Part shown: positions 42,300-51,940 of the stretch, in pieces
Layout: each line of letters opens with the position of its first letter
Position numbering within the stretch: position 1 is the stretch's first letter
Assembly (NCBI GenBank): GCA_017302715.1
Contig: JAFLCD010000001.1
Span: 310,001 to 374,000, forward strand
Origin: Deltaproteobacteria bacterium
GTDB lineage: Bacteria; Bdellovibrionota; UBA2394
DNA: 64,000 nt
Reading direction: 5' to 3'
Position numbers and translations under genes: made by a program
The notes under the pieces: generated by a model
What the model saw: the letters and a program-made list of their open reading frames with translations, nothing else
Databases searched by the model: none
What the model was told of the DNA's origin: nothing

Positions 42300-43943
42300 A
42301 TGAAATCGAATTCTGATTCAGGGTCTCCTGATTCTTCGAACAAAACCGTAGAGGTGCAAGTGCAAAATACAGGAAGAGGTCGCCGTCCAAGTGGTGGTGG
42401 CCGAGGACGTGGTCGCGGCAGCAATGATCGTAATGATAGAGGAGGCGGTGGCTATGGTGGTCGCGGTGGTCGAATCCGCGGTGATGAACAACCCCGAGAT
42501 GATCGCTATGGAATGCGCGGACCTCAACCATTAGATATGGTCGATCCTGCGATTGGGTCAGAAGATGAGACGATAGAACAAGAAGGTTTAGGACCAGAAC
42601 TCGTTGCAGGAAATACTGATGCAACTGGAGCCCCAGCAAATGCAAATGGAGATGGCTCGGCTACTCCAAATGTCGAAGGTGGTCCTCAAGTTACGATTCA
42701 CTTAAAAGAACTCAAAGCAAAATCGGCCGCCGAAATGGTGACGATTGCTGAATCTTATGGAGTTCAAAATGCAAGTTCGCTTCGCAAACAAGATTTAATT
42801 TTTGCGATCTTAAAAAATTCGGCAAAACAAAATGTAGCAGTTTATTCCGAAGGCGTTTTAGAAGTTCTTCCAGATGGTTTCGGATTTTTACGTTCACCGG
42901 ACTTCAATTATTTGCCGGGTCCGGATGACGTTTATATTTCTCCTTCGCAAGTTCGACGATTTAATTTGCGAACTGGAGATACCGTCAGCGGTGAAATTCG
43001 CCATCCCAAAGAAGGAGAGCGCTATTTCGCGATGCTTAAAGTGGAGTCGATTAATTTCGATAAACCCGAAAGCGCACTTCATAAAATTTTATTTGATAAC
43101 TTAACACCGCTTTATCCAACCAAGCAGGTGAAGCTTGAAACCGATTCCGAAAATATGACGGGACGGATTATGGATTTACTTTGCCCGATCGGAAAAGGTC
43201 AGCGCGGTTTGATCGTCGCTTCACCTCGAACGGGTAAGACGATGATCTTGCAGGGAATCGCCAATTCGATTTCGACCAATCATCCCGAAGTAAAAATGAT
43301 TGTGCTTTTGATCGACGAGCGACCTGAAGAAGTGACCGATATGTCTCGAAACGTAAAAGCCGAAGTGGTTTCGTCCACTTTCGATGAGCCTGCGCAACGT
43401 CACGTTCAAGTGGCTGAGATGGTCATTGAAAAAGCAAAACGTTTGGTTGAGCACGGCCACGATGTGGTGATTTTGCTCGATTCGATTACTCGTTTGGCTC
43501 GCGCCTACAATACGGTCGTTCCTCCGTCCGGAAAAATTCTCTCCGGAGGTGTGGACGCAAACGCCCTTCACCGACCTAAGCGATTCTTTGGATCCGCTCG
43601 GAATGTCGAAGAAGGTGGCTCTTTGACCATCATTGCAACTGCGTTGATCGAAACTGGTAGCCGCATGGACGAAGTTATTTTCGAAGAGTTCAAGGGTACT
43701 GGTAATATGGAAGTCGTTTTGGACCGTAAATTAGCCGATAAACGAACTTATCCGGCCATCGACATCAACAAATCAGGAACTCGAAAAGAAGAATTGCTCC
43801 TCGTACCCAATGTGCTACATCGTGTGTGGGTCTTGCGTAAGCTGCTAGCGCCGCTTTCGCCCATCGATAGTATGGAGTTCATTTTGGATAAGATCCAAAA
43901 GACCAAGACGAACAAAGAGTTTTTGGAGAGTATGAATCAATGA
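42300..43943 (+). CDS. rho: transcription termination factor Rho with RGG-rich N-terminal extension
   Basis: 547 residues, longer than E. coli Rho (419). Residues about 25-75 are an Arg/Gly-rich tract ([18 protein letters not shown]) and about 80-125 an acidic stretch. The RNA-binding helices and cold-shock-like domain follow ([20 protein letters not shown]). The ATPase has Walker [10 protein letters not shown], Walker [17 protein letters not shown], the Q-loop region [12 protein letters not shown] and the R-loop region. It should be an active ring helicase ending transcription. rpmE overlaps its end by ATGA. Confidence 0.96.
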   Translation: MKSNSDSGSPDSSNKTVEVQVQNTGRGRRPSGGGRGRGRGSNDRNDRGGGGYGGRGGRIRGDEQPRDDRYGMRGPQPLDMVDPAIGSEDETIEQEGLGPELVAGNTDATGAPANANGDGSATPNVEGGPQVTIHLKELKAKSAAEMVTIAESYGVQNASSLRKQDLIFAILKNSAKQNVAVYSEGVLEVLPDGFGFLRSPDFNYLPGPDDVYISPSQVRRFNLRTGDTVSGEIRHPKEGERYFAMLKVESINFDKPESALHKILFDNLTPLYPTKQVKLETDSENMTGRIMDLLCPIGKGQRGLIVASPRTGKTMILQGIANSISTNHPEVKMIVLLIDERPEEVTDMSRNVKAEVVSSTFDEPAQRHVQVAEMVIEKAKRLVEHGHDVVILLDSITRLARAYNTVVPPSGKILSGGVDANALHRPKRFFGSARNVEEGGSLTIIATALIETGSRMDEVIFEEFKGTGNMEVVLDRKLADKRTYPAIDINKSGTRKEELLLVPNVLHRVWVLRKLLAPLSPIDSMEFILDKIQKTKTNKEFLESMNQ

Positions 43944-44149
43944 AAGCCGGAATCCATCCTAATTACGTCGCCTGTAAAGTTGCTTGCAACTGCGGCAATG
44001 AATTTGTAACTCGTTCAACGAAAGCGCATATTCATGTTGAAATTTGCAGTCTCTGCCATCCGTTTTATACGGGTGCCGTTCGTGTGTTAGACACCGAAGG
44101 ACGTATCGAGAAATTCAAGAAAAAATACGCAAAGACTGCTTCGAAATAG
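43940..44149 (+). CDS. rpmE: 50S ribosomal protein L31
   Basis: 69 residues. The characteristic [10 protein letters not shown] start, the Cys motif at about 12-18 (CKVACNC), SLCHPFYTG and a Lys-rich end are all seen. Four Cys residues (VACNCGN and EICSLC) suggest the zinc-binding type of L31. The ATG overlaps the rho stop (ATGA), so translation is coupled. Confidence 0.96.
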   Translation: MKAGIHPNYVACKVACNCGNEFVTRSTKAHIHVEICSLCHPFYTGAVRVLDTEGRIEKFKKKYAKTASK

Positions 44150-44169
44150 CTGGTTAGGCTCGGTGACGT

Positions 44170-45240
44170 ATGAAGGACCGTTTGAAAACGGTGCTCGATC
44201 GTTATGAGCATCTCACTTCAGAACTTTCGAATCCAGACGTCATTAAAGACGCCAATCAGTTTCGTAAACTTTCTCAAGAGCGCGCGGGTTTAGATAAACT
44301 CGTCGCGTTCGCGCAAGAATATCTTTCGCTCAGTGAACGCAAAATCGAATCCGAAGAACTTCTGAAAGCGGGCGGTGAGATGGCCGAACTCGCTCACGAA
44401 GATCTTGCCGAGATTAATCAGAGATTTCCTGAGCTCGAGAAAAAAATTCTCTTTGAACTTCTGCCTAAAGATCCGCACGAAGGAAAAGATATTTTTATTG
44501 AAATTCGCGCGGGCGCGGGCGGAGATGAAGCCTCGCTTTTTGCAGCCGATCTTTTTCGAATGTATTCCAAATTTGCTCTTAAGAAAAAATGGCGAATGGA
44601 AATCATGTCCGAAAGTTTTTCTGAAAAAGGCGGATACAAAGAAGTGGTAGGAACTATCTCAGGAGCCGACGCTTACAATACTTTAAAATATGAATCGGGA
44701 GTTCATCGCGTGCAAAGAGTTCCCACTACCGAAGCGATGGGTCGAGTGCATACGTCGACCGTGACGGTAGCGATCATGCCCGAAGCTGAAGAAAATGATT
44801 TAGTGATTAACGAAAAAGATTTGCGCATCGACGTTTTTCGCGCCGGTGGTAAGGGCGGTCAGGGAGTTAACACAACCGACTCCGCCGTTCGCGTGGTTCA
44901 CTTACCTACGAATACCGTGGTGGTTTGCCAAGACGAGCGCTCGCAAATTAAAAATAAAGCGAAGGCGATGAAAGTTTTACGCGCGAGAATTTTGGACGCG
45001 CAGGCTTTAGCGCAATCGACGGAGCGTGCAGCTTCTCGAAAAGCTCAAGTGGGAACAGGCGATAGATCTGAACGCATTCGCACTTATAATTTTCCTCAAG
45101 AGCGGGTGACTGATCATCGCATCGGGCTTACTTTGCACAGGTTATCTTCGGTGATCGAAGGGGATTTAGACGAGATTGTGGAAGCCCTTCAACAGGAAGA
45201 ATACACCAGACTGCTGGCGGAAGAGTCAAAAGCCGGGTGA
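44170..45240 (+). CDS. prfA: peptide chain release factor 1
   Basis: 356 residues, the normal length. It recognises UAA and UAG in the ribosomal A site and triggers peptide release. The GGQ motif is in RAGGKGGQGVNTTDSAVR. The stop-codon reading region is RVPTTEAMGRVHTSTVTVA, with a Pro-Thr-Thr that corresponds to the RF1 tripeptide (PxT class, not the SPF of RF2). prmC, two genes downstream, methylates the GGQ Gln. The layout rho-rpmE-prfA-prmC is conserved in many bacteria. Confidence 0.96.
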   Translation: MKDRLKTVLDRYEHLTSELSNPDVIKDANQFRKLSQERAGLDKLVAFAQEYLSLSERKIESEELLKAGGEMAELAHEDLAEINQRFPELEKKILFELLPKDPHEGKDIFIEIRAGAGGDEASLFAADLFRMYSKFALKKKWRMEIMSESFSEKGGYKEVVGTISGADAYNTLKYESGVHRVQRVPTTEAMGRVHTSTVTVAIMPEAEENDLVINEKDLRIDVFRAGGKGGQGVNTTDSAVRVVHLPTNTVVVCQDERSQIKNKAKAMKVLRARILDAQALAQSTERAASRKAQVGTGDRSERIRTYNFPQERVTDHRIGLTLHRLSSVIEGDLDEIVEALQQEEYTRLLAEESKAG

Positions 45241-45307
45241 GACGTAGCTCGGAGTCCGTTGTACGAGAACTCTATTCAAATTGAATGGCTTATGGCAGTT
45301 TCACCTT

Positions 45308-45868
45308 ATGAAAAACTTTTTAAGTCTTTTGATCCTTAGCGCAAGTTTATCGGCTTGCTCTCAAAAAGCTGAAATCAAAACTGAACTTAAACCTGTGACA
45401 GGTGAAAAAATTCTTTCGACTAAAGTTTTCAATTTAGGCGGGCGAGATGGATATAATTCTATGAATGGTCGACGCGATCGTTCGGATGGGCCTTTGGATA
45501 TTTCGTTTGTAAGAATTGATCGGCCCAATCTTCCGTCTGTTTATGAAGTTCAAATATTTTCAAATGGAGCTTCGCCACGTTTAAAAATTAAAAATGAAAA
45601 ATCTTTAAGCTTTATTTTGCCTAATCAGATTATTGTGCTTTCGCCCACTTCTCAAAGTTCAAATGACGAAGAAAAAATGACAGAATATTTTCCTAGATTC
45701 AGAAAAGAATCGGCGACGTATTCTAATCTTACTTTGGATCAGCTAAGCCCTTTGCTAGTAAAAACAGAAGCTCCGATAGTAAAAGTTGAAGGCGAAAAGC
45801 GCTCTGAGGCAATTGCTCTTAACGCCGATGCCACAGCCGCACTTGAAGCGCTTATTGCTCAACCTTAA
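45308..45868 (+). CDS. hypothetical lipoprotein
   Basis: 186 residues from ATG 45308, which starts a clean lipoprotein signal (MKNFLSLLILSASLSAC). The longer TTG frame from 45281 adds a polar stretch that would spoil the signal, so it is rejected. The mature part has a short Gly/Asp/Arg-rich region (GGRDGYNSMNGRRDRSDGPL) and a beta-rich domain. No family is recognised. It is inserted between prfA and prmC, and its stop lies 3 bases before the prmC ATG, so it is co-transcribed with them. Confidence 0.72.
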   Translation: MKNFLSLLILSASLSACSQKAEIKTELKPVTGEKILSTKVFNLGGRDGYNSMNGRRDRSDGPLDISFVRIDRPNLPSVYEVQIFSNGASPRLKIKNEKSLSFILPNQIIVLSPTSQSSNDEEKMTEYFPRFRKESATYSNLTLDQLSPLLVKTEAPIVKVEGEKRSEAIALNADATAALEALIAQP

Positions 45869-45871
45869 TTC

Positions 45872-46693
45872 ATGACAATTGCCGAACTTATTCGCGAGGC
45901 GAGCGAAGAGCTAAAAAAAATAAATATTGATCGCGCAACTTTTGAGGCGCGTCTTTTGCTCGCTCATGTGATGAGCGCTACTCCTGAAGAAATGATTCAA
46001 CGGGATCATGAAAGAGTTTCTTCAGAGATCAAATCTCAATTTAAAAATTTAATTCAACGTCGCACTCAATTTGAACCTGTCGCTTATTTACTTGGATATA
46101 AAGAATTTTTTGGCCGTAAGTTTGATGTAAATTCAAATGTTTTAATTCCACGTCCTGAGACTGAAAGTTTAGTGCATGGAATTTTGGGATGGATTCAGCA
46201 AAATGAAATTCACTCTGCAAAAATTTTAGAACTTGGAACGGGTAGCGGGTGCATTGCCGTTTCACTCGCTGCGGAACTTGGTGAATCTTTTGAAGTCACA
46301 GCCGTAGATATTTCTGAAGAGGCGCTAAAAATCGCGAATCAAAATGCAAAACAAAACGATGTGAACGTTCATTTTTTAAAAGCTGATATGCTTGCGCCAA
46401 GTTTTGGAAATTGGAATGTGATTGTTTCAAATCCTCCTTATATTCCAGCAAAAGAAATCCCGACACTTCAGCTCGATATTTTAAATTTTGAACCTCATTT
46501 AGCTCTAGAAGGGGGCGATGACGGATTAAAATTTTTGAAAGTTATTTTGAATTTCTGGTCTAAGCATCTAACAAAGCCCGGACTCATCGCACTTGAAACT
46601 CATGGGCCCGAGCAAATTTCTCTTTTAAGTGAAGCGACTCAAAACTTCAAAACTTGGCAAAACGGCCCCCATCTTTTTGCTGAGCTCATTTAG
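45872..46693 (+). CDS. prmC: release-factor glutamine methyltransferase
   Basis: 273 residues. It methylates the Gln of the GGQ motif in RF1 and RF2 using S-adenosylmethionine. The SAM site is ILELGTGSGCIAVSLA at about 116-131, and the substrate motif NPPY is in VIVSNPPYIPAKE at about 184-196. The N-terminal helical domain has the usual form (ELIREASEELKKINID). Downstream of prfA in the same operon, fitting its role. Confidence 0.96.
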   Translation: MTIAELIREASEELKKINIDRATFEARLLLAHVMSATPEEMIQRDHERVSSEIKSQFKNLIQRRTQFEPVAYLLGYKEFFGRKFDVNSNVLIPRPETESLVHGILGWIQQNEIHSAKILELGTGSGCIAVSLAAELGESFEVTAVDISEEALKIANQNAKQNDVNVHFLKADMLAPSFGNWNVIVSNPPYIPAKEIPTLQLDILNFEPHLALEGGDDGLKFLKVILNFWSKHLTKPGLIALETHGPEQISLLSEATQNFKTWQNGPHLFAELI

Positions 46694-46799
46694 TAGAACA
46701 CGGCATATCGGTCCGCGCACTCTCGTTTTTCCTTAGTTTAAAATATTGAAAACTATTCATTTTATTTTAGTCCCAGATATCGACTAAGCTCGTGAACTT

Positions 46800-48044
46800 A
46801 TGGATTCGCTCGTTGTCGAAGGTGGCCAAATATTAAAAGGAAAAGTTGAAGTTCCTCCCGCAAAAAATGCAGCGCTTCCGCTTTTGTGTTTATCACTGCT
46901 TACAGCTGAAAAAGTTTCTTTCGAAAGTTTGCCTGATGTTGCTGACATTCAAAGTATGCAAAAGATGCTTGAGCATCTTGGAGTTGAGAAACTCGATAAG
47001 AATTTATTCCAATGCAAAACCATAAAATCTGTTCAAGCGCCTTATGAATGGGTGCGCAAAATGCGAGCTTCGATTTTGGTTTTAGGTCCGCTACTTGCTC
47101 GCGCAGGTCGCGCTGAAGTTTCAATGCCAGGTGGGTGTGCGATTGGTGAGCGACCGGTGGGAATTCATCTCGATGGACTTCGGGCGATGGGAGCCACCAT
47201 TAATCTCGAAAATGGTTATATTCAGGCGGAGTGTAAAAAACTTCGTGGAACAAAATTTGTTCTCGATTTTCCAACGGTGACGGGGACCATCAATTTAGTC
47301 ACAGCGGCCGCACTTGCTGAAGGCGAAAGTCTTTTAGAAAATGTAGCGTGCGAACCCGAGGTGGTTGAAATTGTTCAAGCGCTCAGACAAATGGGCGCAA
47401 AAATTTCTGGTGAAGGGACTTCTCAAATAAAAATTACAGGAGTTCCAAAATTAAATGGTCTCAAATGGCAGATTCAGCCCGATCGAATTCAATTACTTAC
47501 CTACCTCGCCGCAGGTGCTTTGACCGGTGGAGAAGTAGAGTGCACACCTTATCGACAGGGTACTCTCAACGCTGTCGTTCAAAAATTTAGAGAGCTCGGA
47601 TGTGAGATGATTGAAACATCTGAAAGTTTAAGACTCAAAGCTCCGCAGAGATTGAAGTCGATTCATTTAGAGACTGCACCCTTTCCTGGATTTCCAACCG
47701 ATGGCCAAGCGCAATTTATGGCGTGTACAACTTTGGCGGCGGGTTCAAGCACGATCCGCGAACTTGTTTTTGAAAATCGTTTTCAACATGTTGCTGAACT
47801 TCGGCGCATGGGAGCAAAAATTGAAGTCGACGGAAATACGGCCGTGATTTCAGGAGTAGATCATTTAAGTGGGGCGAGCGTGATGGCTTCGGATTTGCGA
47901 GCATCTGCTTCGCTTGTATTAGCCGGCTTAAGTGCGCATGGAAAAACGAAAGTATTACGCGTCTATCACCTCGATCGAGGTTATGAAATGCTCGAAGCAA
48001 AGCTCCGAAAATTAGGTGCAAAAATTACTCGAGAGAAAGAATGA
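46800..48044 (+). CDS. murA: UDP-N-acetylglucosamine 1-carboxyvinyltransferase
   Basis: 414 residues. First committed step of peptidoglycan synthesis, adding PEP to UDP-GlcNAc in the cytosol. Lys-Asn of the substrate site (PPAKNAALPLL) is at about 22-23. The loop Cys that binds fosfomycin and PEP is in SMPGGCAIGERP at about 114-118. The acid Asp is in PGFPTDGQAQFMA at about 297-309. The C-terminal RGYEMLEAKLRKLGAKI is standard. It is preceded by a 106-base gap with no gene, in which no clear promoter was recognised. It functions with the upstream GlmU product. Confidence 0.96.
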   Translation: MDSLVVEGGQILKGKVEVPPAKNAALPLLCLSLLTAEKVSFESLPDVADIQSMQKMLEHLGVEKLDKNLFQCKTIKSVQAPYEWVRKMRASILVLGPLLARAGRAEVSMPGGCAIGERPVGIHLDGLRAMGATINLENGYIQAECKKLRGTKFVLDFPTVTGTINLVTAAALAEGESLLENVACEPEVVEIVQALRQMGAKISGEGTSQIKITGVPKLNGLKWQIQPDRIQLLTYLAAGALTGGEVECTPYRQGTLNAVVQKFRELGCEMIETSESLRLKAPQRLKSIHLETAPFPGFPTDGQAQFMACTTLAAGSSTIRELVFENRFQHVAELRRMGAKIEVDGNTAVISGVDHLSGASVMASDLRASASLVLAGLSAHGKTKVLRVYHLDRGYEMLEAKLRKLGAKITREKE

Positions 48045-48045
48045 A

Positions 48046-49386
48046 ATGAAAGTTTTAAAATCAGGCACCAGAGAATTTTCTGAAGGCATTGAACAACTTC
48101 TTTCTCGAAGGCATCAATTGATGGATGCGCTTTCATCGACGGCTGACGATTTAATTTTGCGTTATCGAAAACGTGGCGAAGAACTTCTCTACGAAAATGC
48201 GAGAGAAATGGACGGAGTTCATCTCAGTGAAAATCAGCTTTGGGTAGATCCTTCGTTCATTAAATCTTCCTATAAAAAACTTTCGCCTGAAGTTCGCGAA
48301 GCTCTCGAAGCTACCAAGGAAAGAGTATTAAGATTTCAGGAGGAGTTAAAACTCTCTTCATTTCAGCGCGAAGAAGAATCCGGAGTCCTTATTGGCACCG
48401 AAATTCGTCCACTCGATCGAGTAGGAATTTACGTGCCCGGCGGAAGAGCCAATTATTTTATGTCGCTGATGTTTTGTGCAGCGCCCGCAAGAATCGCAGG
48501 AGTTGGAGAAATCATTGTAGCCACTCCACCTAAGAAAAATTTAGAAGAGCCTTTTGTAGATCCAGCGATTTTATATACCGCAAAACTTTTTGATATTTCA
48601 AAAATTTTAGTCTCTGGCGGACCTGCCGCTTTAGCCGCCCTAGCTTTTGGAACAAAAAAATCCCTGCCGGTTGAACGACTTTTTGGTTCTGGCGGAAAAC
48701 TTTCTGCAGTCGCAAAGCAAAGACTGAGCGGCTACATTGGCATTGGCGGTTTTGCGGGGCCGTCAGAAACAGCTTACATCTGCGATCAAACGTCTTCGGT
48801 AAGTATTTTAGCTTCGGATATTTTGGCGCGAGCGGATTCTGATTTGAACGCTGAGATTTTTGTATTCCATACTAAAGAAAATTTCATGGAAGCCTTACTC
48901 GAAGGATTGGCAGAAGGCATACGCGCTATTCGGGATCAACGTTCGCGAAGCGGCATTGAAGCTTGCCTTGAAAAAAATACGCGTTTTTTCATCGTTAAAA
49001 ATATCGACGAGAGTTTTGCGATCTGTAATCGAATTGCTCCCGGCACTCTTTGCTTAAGTCTTAAAGATGCTTCGGACTATGTGGACAAAGTAAAAGCCTG
49101 CGGAAGTTTACTTTTAGGTGAATACACCCCTTCTTTTGAGGCAGATTTGACGGGCGTGCCTTCAGGCTTAGTTCCCTCCATGGGTTCAGCGGCTTTTACC
49201 GTTTCGCTTTCACCGGCCTATTTTGTAAGGCGCTTTGGAATCACCGAAATCAGCCGCCAAGCCCTTGAGCGCTATTCTGAAAGCTCTATCGCATTGGCTA
49301 AAGAAGTGGGTTATACGACCCACGAATATTCTTATCGAAAACGCCTCGAAGCCGGGGATACTTCGCATGGCCAAAAGAAGACTTAA
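48046..49386 (+). CDS. hisD: histidinol dehydrogenase family protein, probable pseudoenzyme
   Basis: 446 residues from ATG 48046, two bases after the murA stop; the frame to 48016 is inside murA and rejected. The fold is clearly HisD: VGIYVPGGRANYFMSLMF, PARIAGVGEIIVATPP, KILVSGGPAALAAL, GPSETAYICD. But the catalytic Glu-His pair (E. coli 326-327) reads Gly333-Thr334 (NRIAPGTLCL), the zinc ligands Gln and His of the QAEH motif read Arg262 and Ser265 (LARADS), and the His of NHVLP reads Gly (SGLVPS). Zinc-site Asp (EADLTG) and C-terminal His426 remain. It is therefore probably unable to oxidise histidinol; no other his gene is nearby. Confidence 0.87.
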   Translation: MKVLKSGTREFSEGIEQLLSRRHQLMDALSSTADDLILRYRKRGEELLYENAREMDGVHLSENQLWVDPSFIKSSYKKLSPEVREALEATKERVLRFQEELKLSSFQREEESGVLIGTEIRPLDRVGIYVPGGRANYFMSLMFCAAPARIAGVGEIIVATPPKKNLEEPFVDPAILYTAKLFDISKILVSGGPAALAALAFGTKKSLPVERLFGSGGKLSAVAKQRLSGYIGIGGFAGPSETAYICDQTSSVSILASDILARADSDLNAEIFVFHTKENFMEALLEGLAEGIRAIRDQRSRSGIEACLEKNTRFFIVKNIDESFAICNRIAPGTLCLSLKDASDYVDKVKACGSLLLGEYTPSFEADLTGVPSGLVPSMGSAAFTVSLSPAYFVRRFGITEISRQALERYSESSIALAKEVGYTTHEYSYRKRLEAGDTSHGQKKT

Positions 49387-49428
49387 AGATTTGACTGAGA
49401 CGCCTAGGTACTCTTAGAGTTTCGGGGC

Positions 49429-49626
49429 ATGACTCAAATACGCATTAGAGACGGCGAATCCTTCGAGGGCGCCTTAAAACGTTTTAAAAAAATGATCGAA
49501 AAATCCGGTGTTTTGACCGAGCTTCGCAAGCGCGAATTCTATGAAAAACCTTCGGTAAAGCGAAAGCGAAAAGCTATTGCTGCCGTAAAGCGAAATCAAA
49601 GAACCGCAAGATCTCCGAAATTTTAA
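49429..49626 (+). CDS. rpsU: 30S ribosomal protein S21
   Basis: 65 residues. Matches S21 across its length ([32 protein letters not shown], then the basic tail [16 protein letters not shown]). It starts the conserved macromolecular-synthesis cluster rpsU-yqeY-dnaG-rpoD, 42 bases after the HisD-like gene. Confidence 0.96.
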   Translation: MTQIRIRDGESFEGALKRFKKMIEKSGVLTELRKREFYEKPSVKRKRKAIAAVKRNQRTARSPKF

Positions 49627-49630
49627 TTTT

Positions 49631-50080
49631 ATGATCGCTTTCGAGCAAAGACTTTCCGACGAGTTGAAAGACGCTCTTCGCTCTAAAGACCAGGTCAAAC
49701 TGGATTGTCTTCGTGCGATGAAGTCGGCGCTCAAGTACAAACACGCGGAAAAAAATCAGGCTGACGTCTCTGAAGAAGAAGCCATTCAGATTTTTCAAAC
49801 GATGATTAAGCAGCGCAAAGATTCGATCGAGCAATTCGAAAAATTTGGCCGAGCTGAAGATGCTGCAAAAGAAAAACGTGAGATTGACGTAATCACAACT
49901 TATTTGCCGCAACAACTTTCGGAATCTGAAATCAAAACGATGATTGGTTCGGCAATTTCTAGTTCAGGTGCAAAGACAGCTGCTGATCTCGGCAAAGTGA
50001 TGAAAGAATTGAAGCCAAAAATTGTAGGTCGTGCGGATGCAAAAGTTGTAACCGACCTGATTCGCGCAGCTTTGTCTTAA
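49631..50080 (+). CDS. yqeY: GatB/YqeY-domain protein
   Basis: 149 residues, the full YqeY domain: MIAFEQRLSDELKDALRSKD, LRAMKSALKYKHAEKN, YLPQQLSESEIKTMI and KVMKELKPKIVGRADAKVV. It resembles the C-terminal tRNA-binding part of GatB, but its own role is not established. Five bases after rpsU, in the classic rpsU-yqeY-dnaG-rpoD order. Confidence 0.95.
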   Translation: MIAFEQRLSDELKDALRSKDQVKLDCLRAMKSALKYKHAEKNQADVSEEEAIQIFQTMIKQRKDSIEQFEKFGRAEDAAKEKREIDVITTYLPQQLSESEIKTMIGSAISSSGAKTAADLGKVMKELKPKIVGRADAKVVTDLIRAALS

Positions 50081-50116
50081 TTGAAGTTAATTTAATTTTT
50101 TAAAACCGAGGGGCCT

Positions 50117-51940
50117 TTGAAGAATCAGCAGATTGTAGATTCCGTACGACAGTCTTTGGATATCGTCCAAATCATTGGCGAAGTCGTGCCTCTCAAAAAA
50201 AGTGGTAATAATTTTTTTGGCTGCTGTCCGTTTCATAACGAAAAGACCCCTTCATTTTCTGTCAGCTCAACAAAGCAACTCTTTCATTGTTTTGGCTGCA
50301 AAGTAGGCGGAGATGTTTTTAAATTCGTTCAACTTTATTTTAAATGGGATTTTCCTCAAGCACTTGAAGAGCTGGCCAAGCGTGCTGGTATTCAAATTGA
50401 AAAAATAAAAACAGATCCTACGTGGGAAGAGGGTTTTCGCATTCTTGAAATTGCGATGATGACGTTTGAAGATGCTTTAGATTCAAAAGAGGGAGAAGAT
50501 TTTCGAAGTTATTTGAAGGCTAGAAAAATTCCTGAAAAACTTTGGAAAGATTTTAGACTTGGCGCTCATACGGGTGGCTTTCAGCTTCTTTCGGATAAAC
50601 TTCATGAAAAAAATCTTTCGCGTGAAATCGCTGTAAAATTGGGACTTTTAGGTCGCAGCGAACGAGGAGAATACTTCGATCGCTTTCAAGGCCGCGTGAT
50701 ATTTCCCATTCTCGATGAAAAAGGTCGCCCGCGCGGTTTTGGGGCACGTAGCCTAGGAAACGATCATCCTAAATATTTGAATTCTCCTAAGTCCGCCCAT
50801 TTTGATAAAGGCCGACTTTTCTATGGCATGCATCTTGCTTGTTCTGGAAGTGGGAAAGGGACGATTTCGAGAAAGGGTTACTCCGTTCTCGTCGAGGGGT
50901 ATTTAGATGTGATTGCATTACACGAATACGGCATTTCAAATGCCTTAGGTTCGATGGGAACCGCTTTAACTTCTGATCAGATTCGGCTTTTGAAGCGCTG
51001 GAGTCCGCGCGTGATTTCGCTTTACGATGCCGATCGTGCTGGTCTTCAAGCCACCGAAAAAAATCTTGGAAATTTTTTGAAGGAGGGTCTCGAATCTAAA
51101 GTCGTTGTTCTTCCAAACTCTAAAGATCCCGATGCACTTTTGCATGACGAGACAAAGTCCCCCGAAGATCGAAAATTACTTTTGAAAAAAGCATTCGATG
51201 AATCGATTTTGGCAGTGGATTACTTGGTTCAAAACACAGTCTTAGTTGAAAAAAATGCCATGAACCGAGGCAAAAAACTCAGAAGTCTTGTCGATATTTT
51301 AGATCAAGTTCCAGATGAGATTGAACGTGCCGTGCTAAAAAAAGATTTAGCTGCTCGTTTTGAGCTGCCCGAGAATCTGCTCTTCCCCAAAGCCGCTCCA
51401 GAAGCTCAAAGGCCGCCACCCATGGGTGCCAGAAAAGCTGTTGATTTAGACAAGGATTTAGGGCGCTGGGAGAGGGAAATTTTGCGTTTTCTAGTGCTTT
51501 CGGGCGAAAAGGCCGAGTTTAGCTTGACCGAGCTCGTGCCGTACCTCTTTTCGACCTCAAAATGGGGTAGTCTGCTTTTGCGTTTAATAGAACTTCAGCT
51601 AAAGTCTCAAACGATTGCGGAACTCCATTGGTTGAATGAAGTGGAGTCCGAAAATCAATCGACGATTCGAGAGTGGGCTTTGGAGATGAAGCCCGAGTTA
51701 AATTCGAATGAGGCAGTCGCTTTATGGGCTGATTTGGTTCGAGGCGTGAAGCGTTCTTATTTTCAAAGAGAAAGTGAGCGCATTCAAAAAAATTTGATCG
51801 CGGCAGAGGAAGCCAGAGATAGCGATTTAGTTCGAAGACTTTTGACCGAGAAGCAAGATTTGATGAAATTTTTTAAAGGCCAAGAAAAATTGAGCCTTAC
51901 AAAACAGCCAGTAGGAGTTTATGAAAATGAAAAAAGCTAG
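50117..51940 (+). CDS. dnaG: DNA primase
   Basis: 607 residues from TTG 50117, with GAGGGG 3 bases upstream. It makes RNA primers for replication. The N-terminal zinc ribbon is [13 protein letters not shown] and [11 protein letters not shown]. The RNA-polymerase core and TOPRIM domain follow ([27 protein letters not shown]). The C-terminal domain that binds helicase starts at about 430. It overlaps rpoD by 20 bases. Confidence 0.96.
   Translation: MKNQQIVDSVRQSLDIVQIIGEVVPLKKSGNNFFGCCPFHNEKTPSFSVSSTKQLFHCFGCKVGGDVFKFVQLYFKWDFPQALEELAKRAGIQIEKIKTDPTWEEGFRILEIAMMTFEDALDSKEGEDFRSYLKARKIPEKLWKDFRLGAHTGGFQLLSDKLHEKNLSREIAVKLGLLGRSERGEYFDRFQGRVIFPILDEKGRPRGFGARSLGNDHPKYLNSPKSAHFDKGRLFYGMHLACSGSGKGTISRKGYSVLVEGYLDVIALHEYGISNALGSMGTALTSDQIRLLKRWSPRVISLYDADRAGLQATEKNLGNFLKEGLESKVVVLPNSKDPDALLHDETKSPEDRKLLLKKAFDESILAVDYLVQNTVLVEKNAMNRGKKLRSLVDILDQVPDEIERAVLKKDLAARFELPENLLFPKAAPEAQRPPPMGARKAVDLDKDLGRWEREILRFLVLSGEKAEFSLTELVPYLFSTSKWGSLLLRLIELQLKSQTIAELHWLNEVESENQSTIREWALEMKPELNSNEAVALWADLVRGVKRSYFQRESERIQKNLIAAEEARDSDLVRRLLTEKQDLMKFFKGQEKLSLTKQPVGVYENEKS

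Noticed and set aside
42247-42645. 132-residue His-rich minus-strand frame over the rho 5' region
   Set aside because: It is the complement of the Gly/Arg-rich codons in rho; low complexity and no start signal.
48016-48045. Upstream extension of the HisD-like gene into murA
   Set aside because: It lies inside the murA coding end and adds 10 unrelated residues; ATG 48046 is two bases after the murA stop with a purine-rich site.
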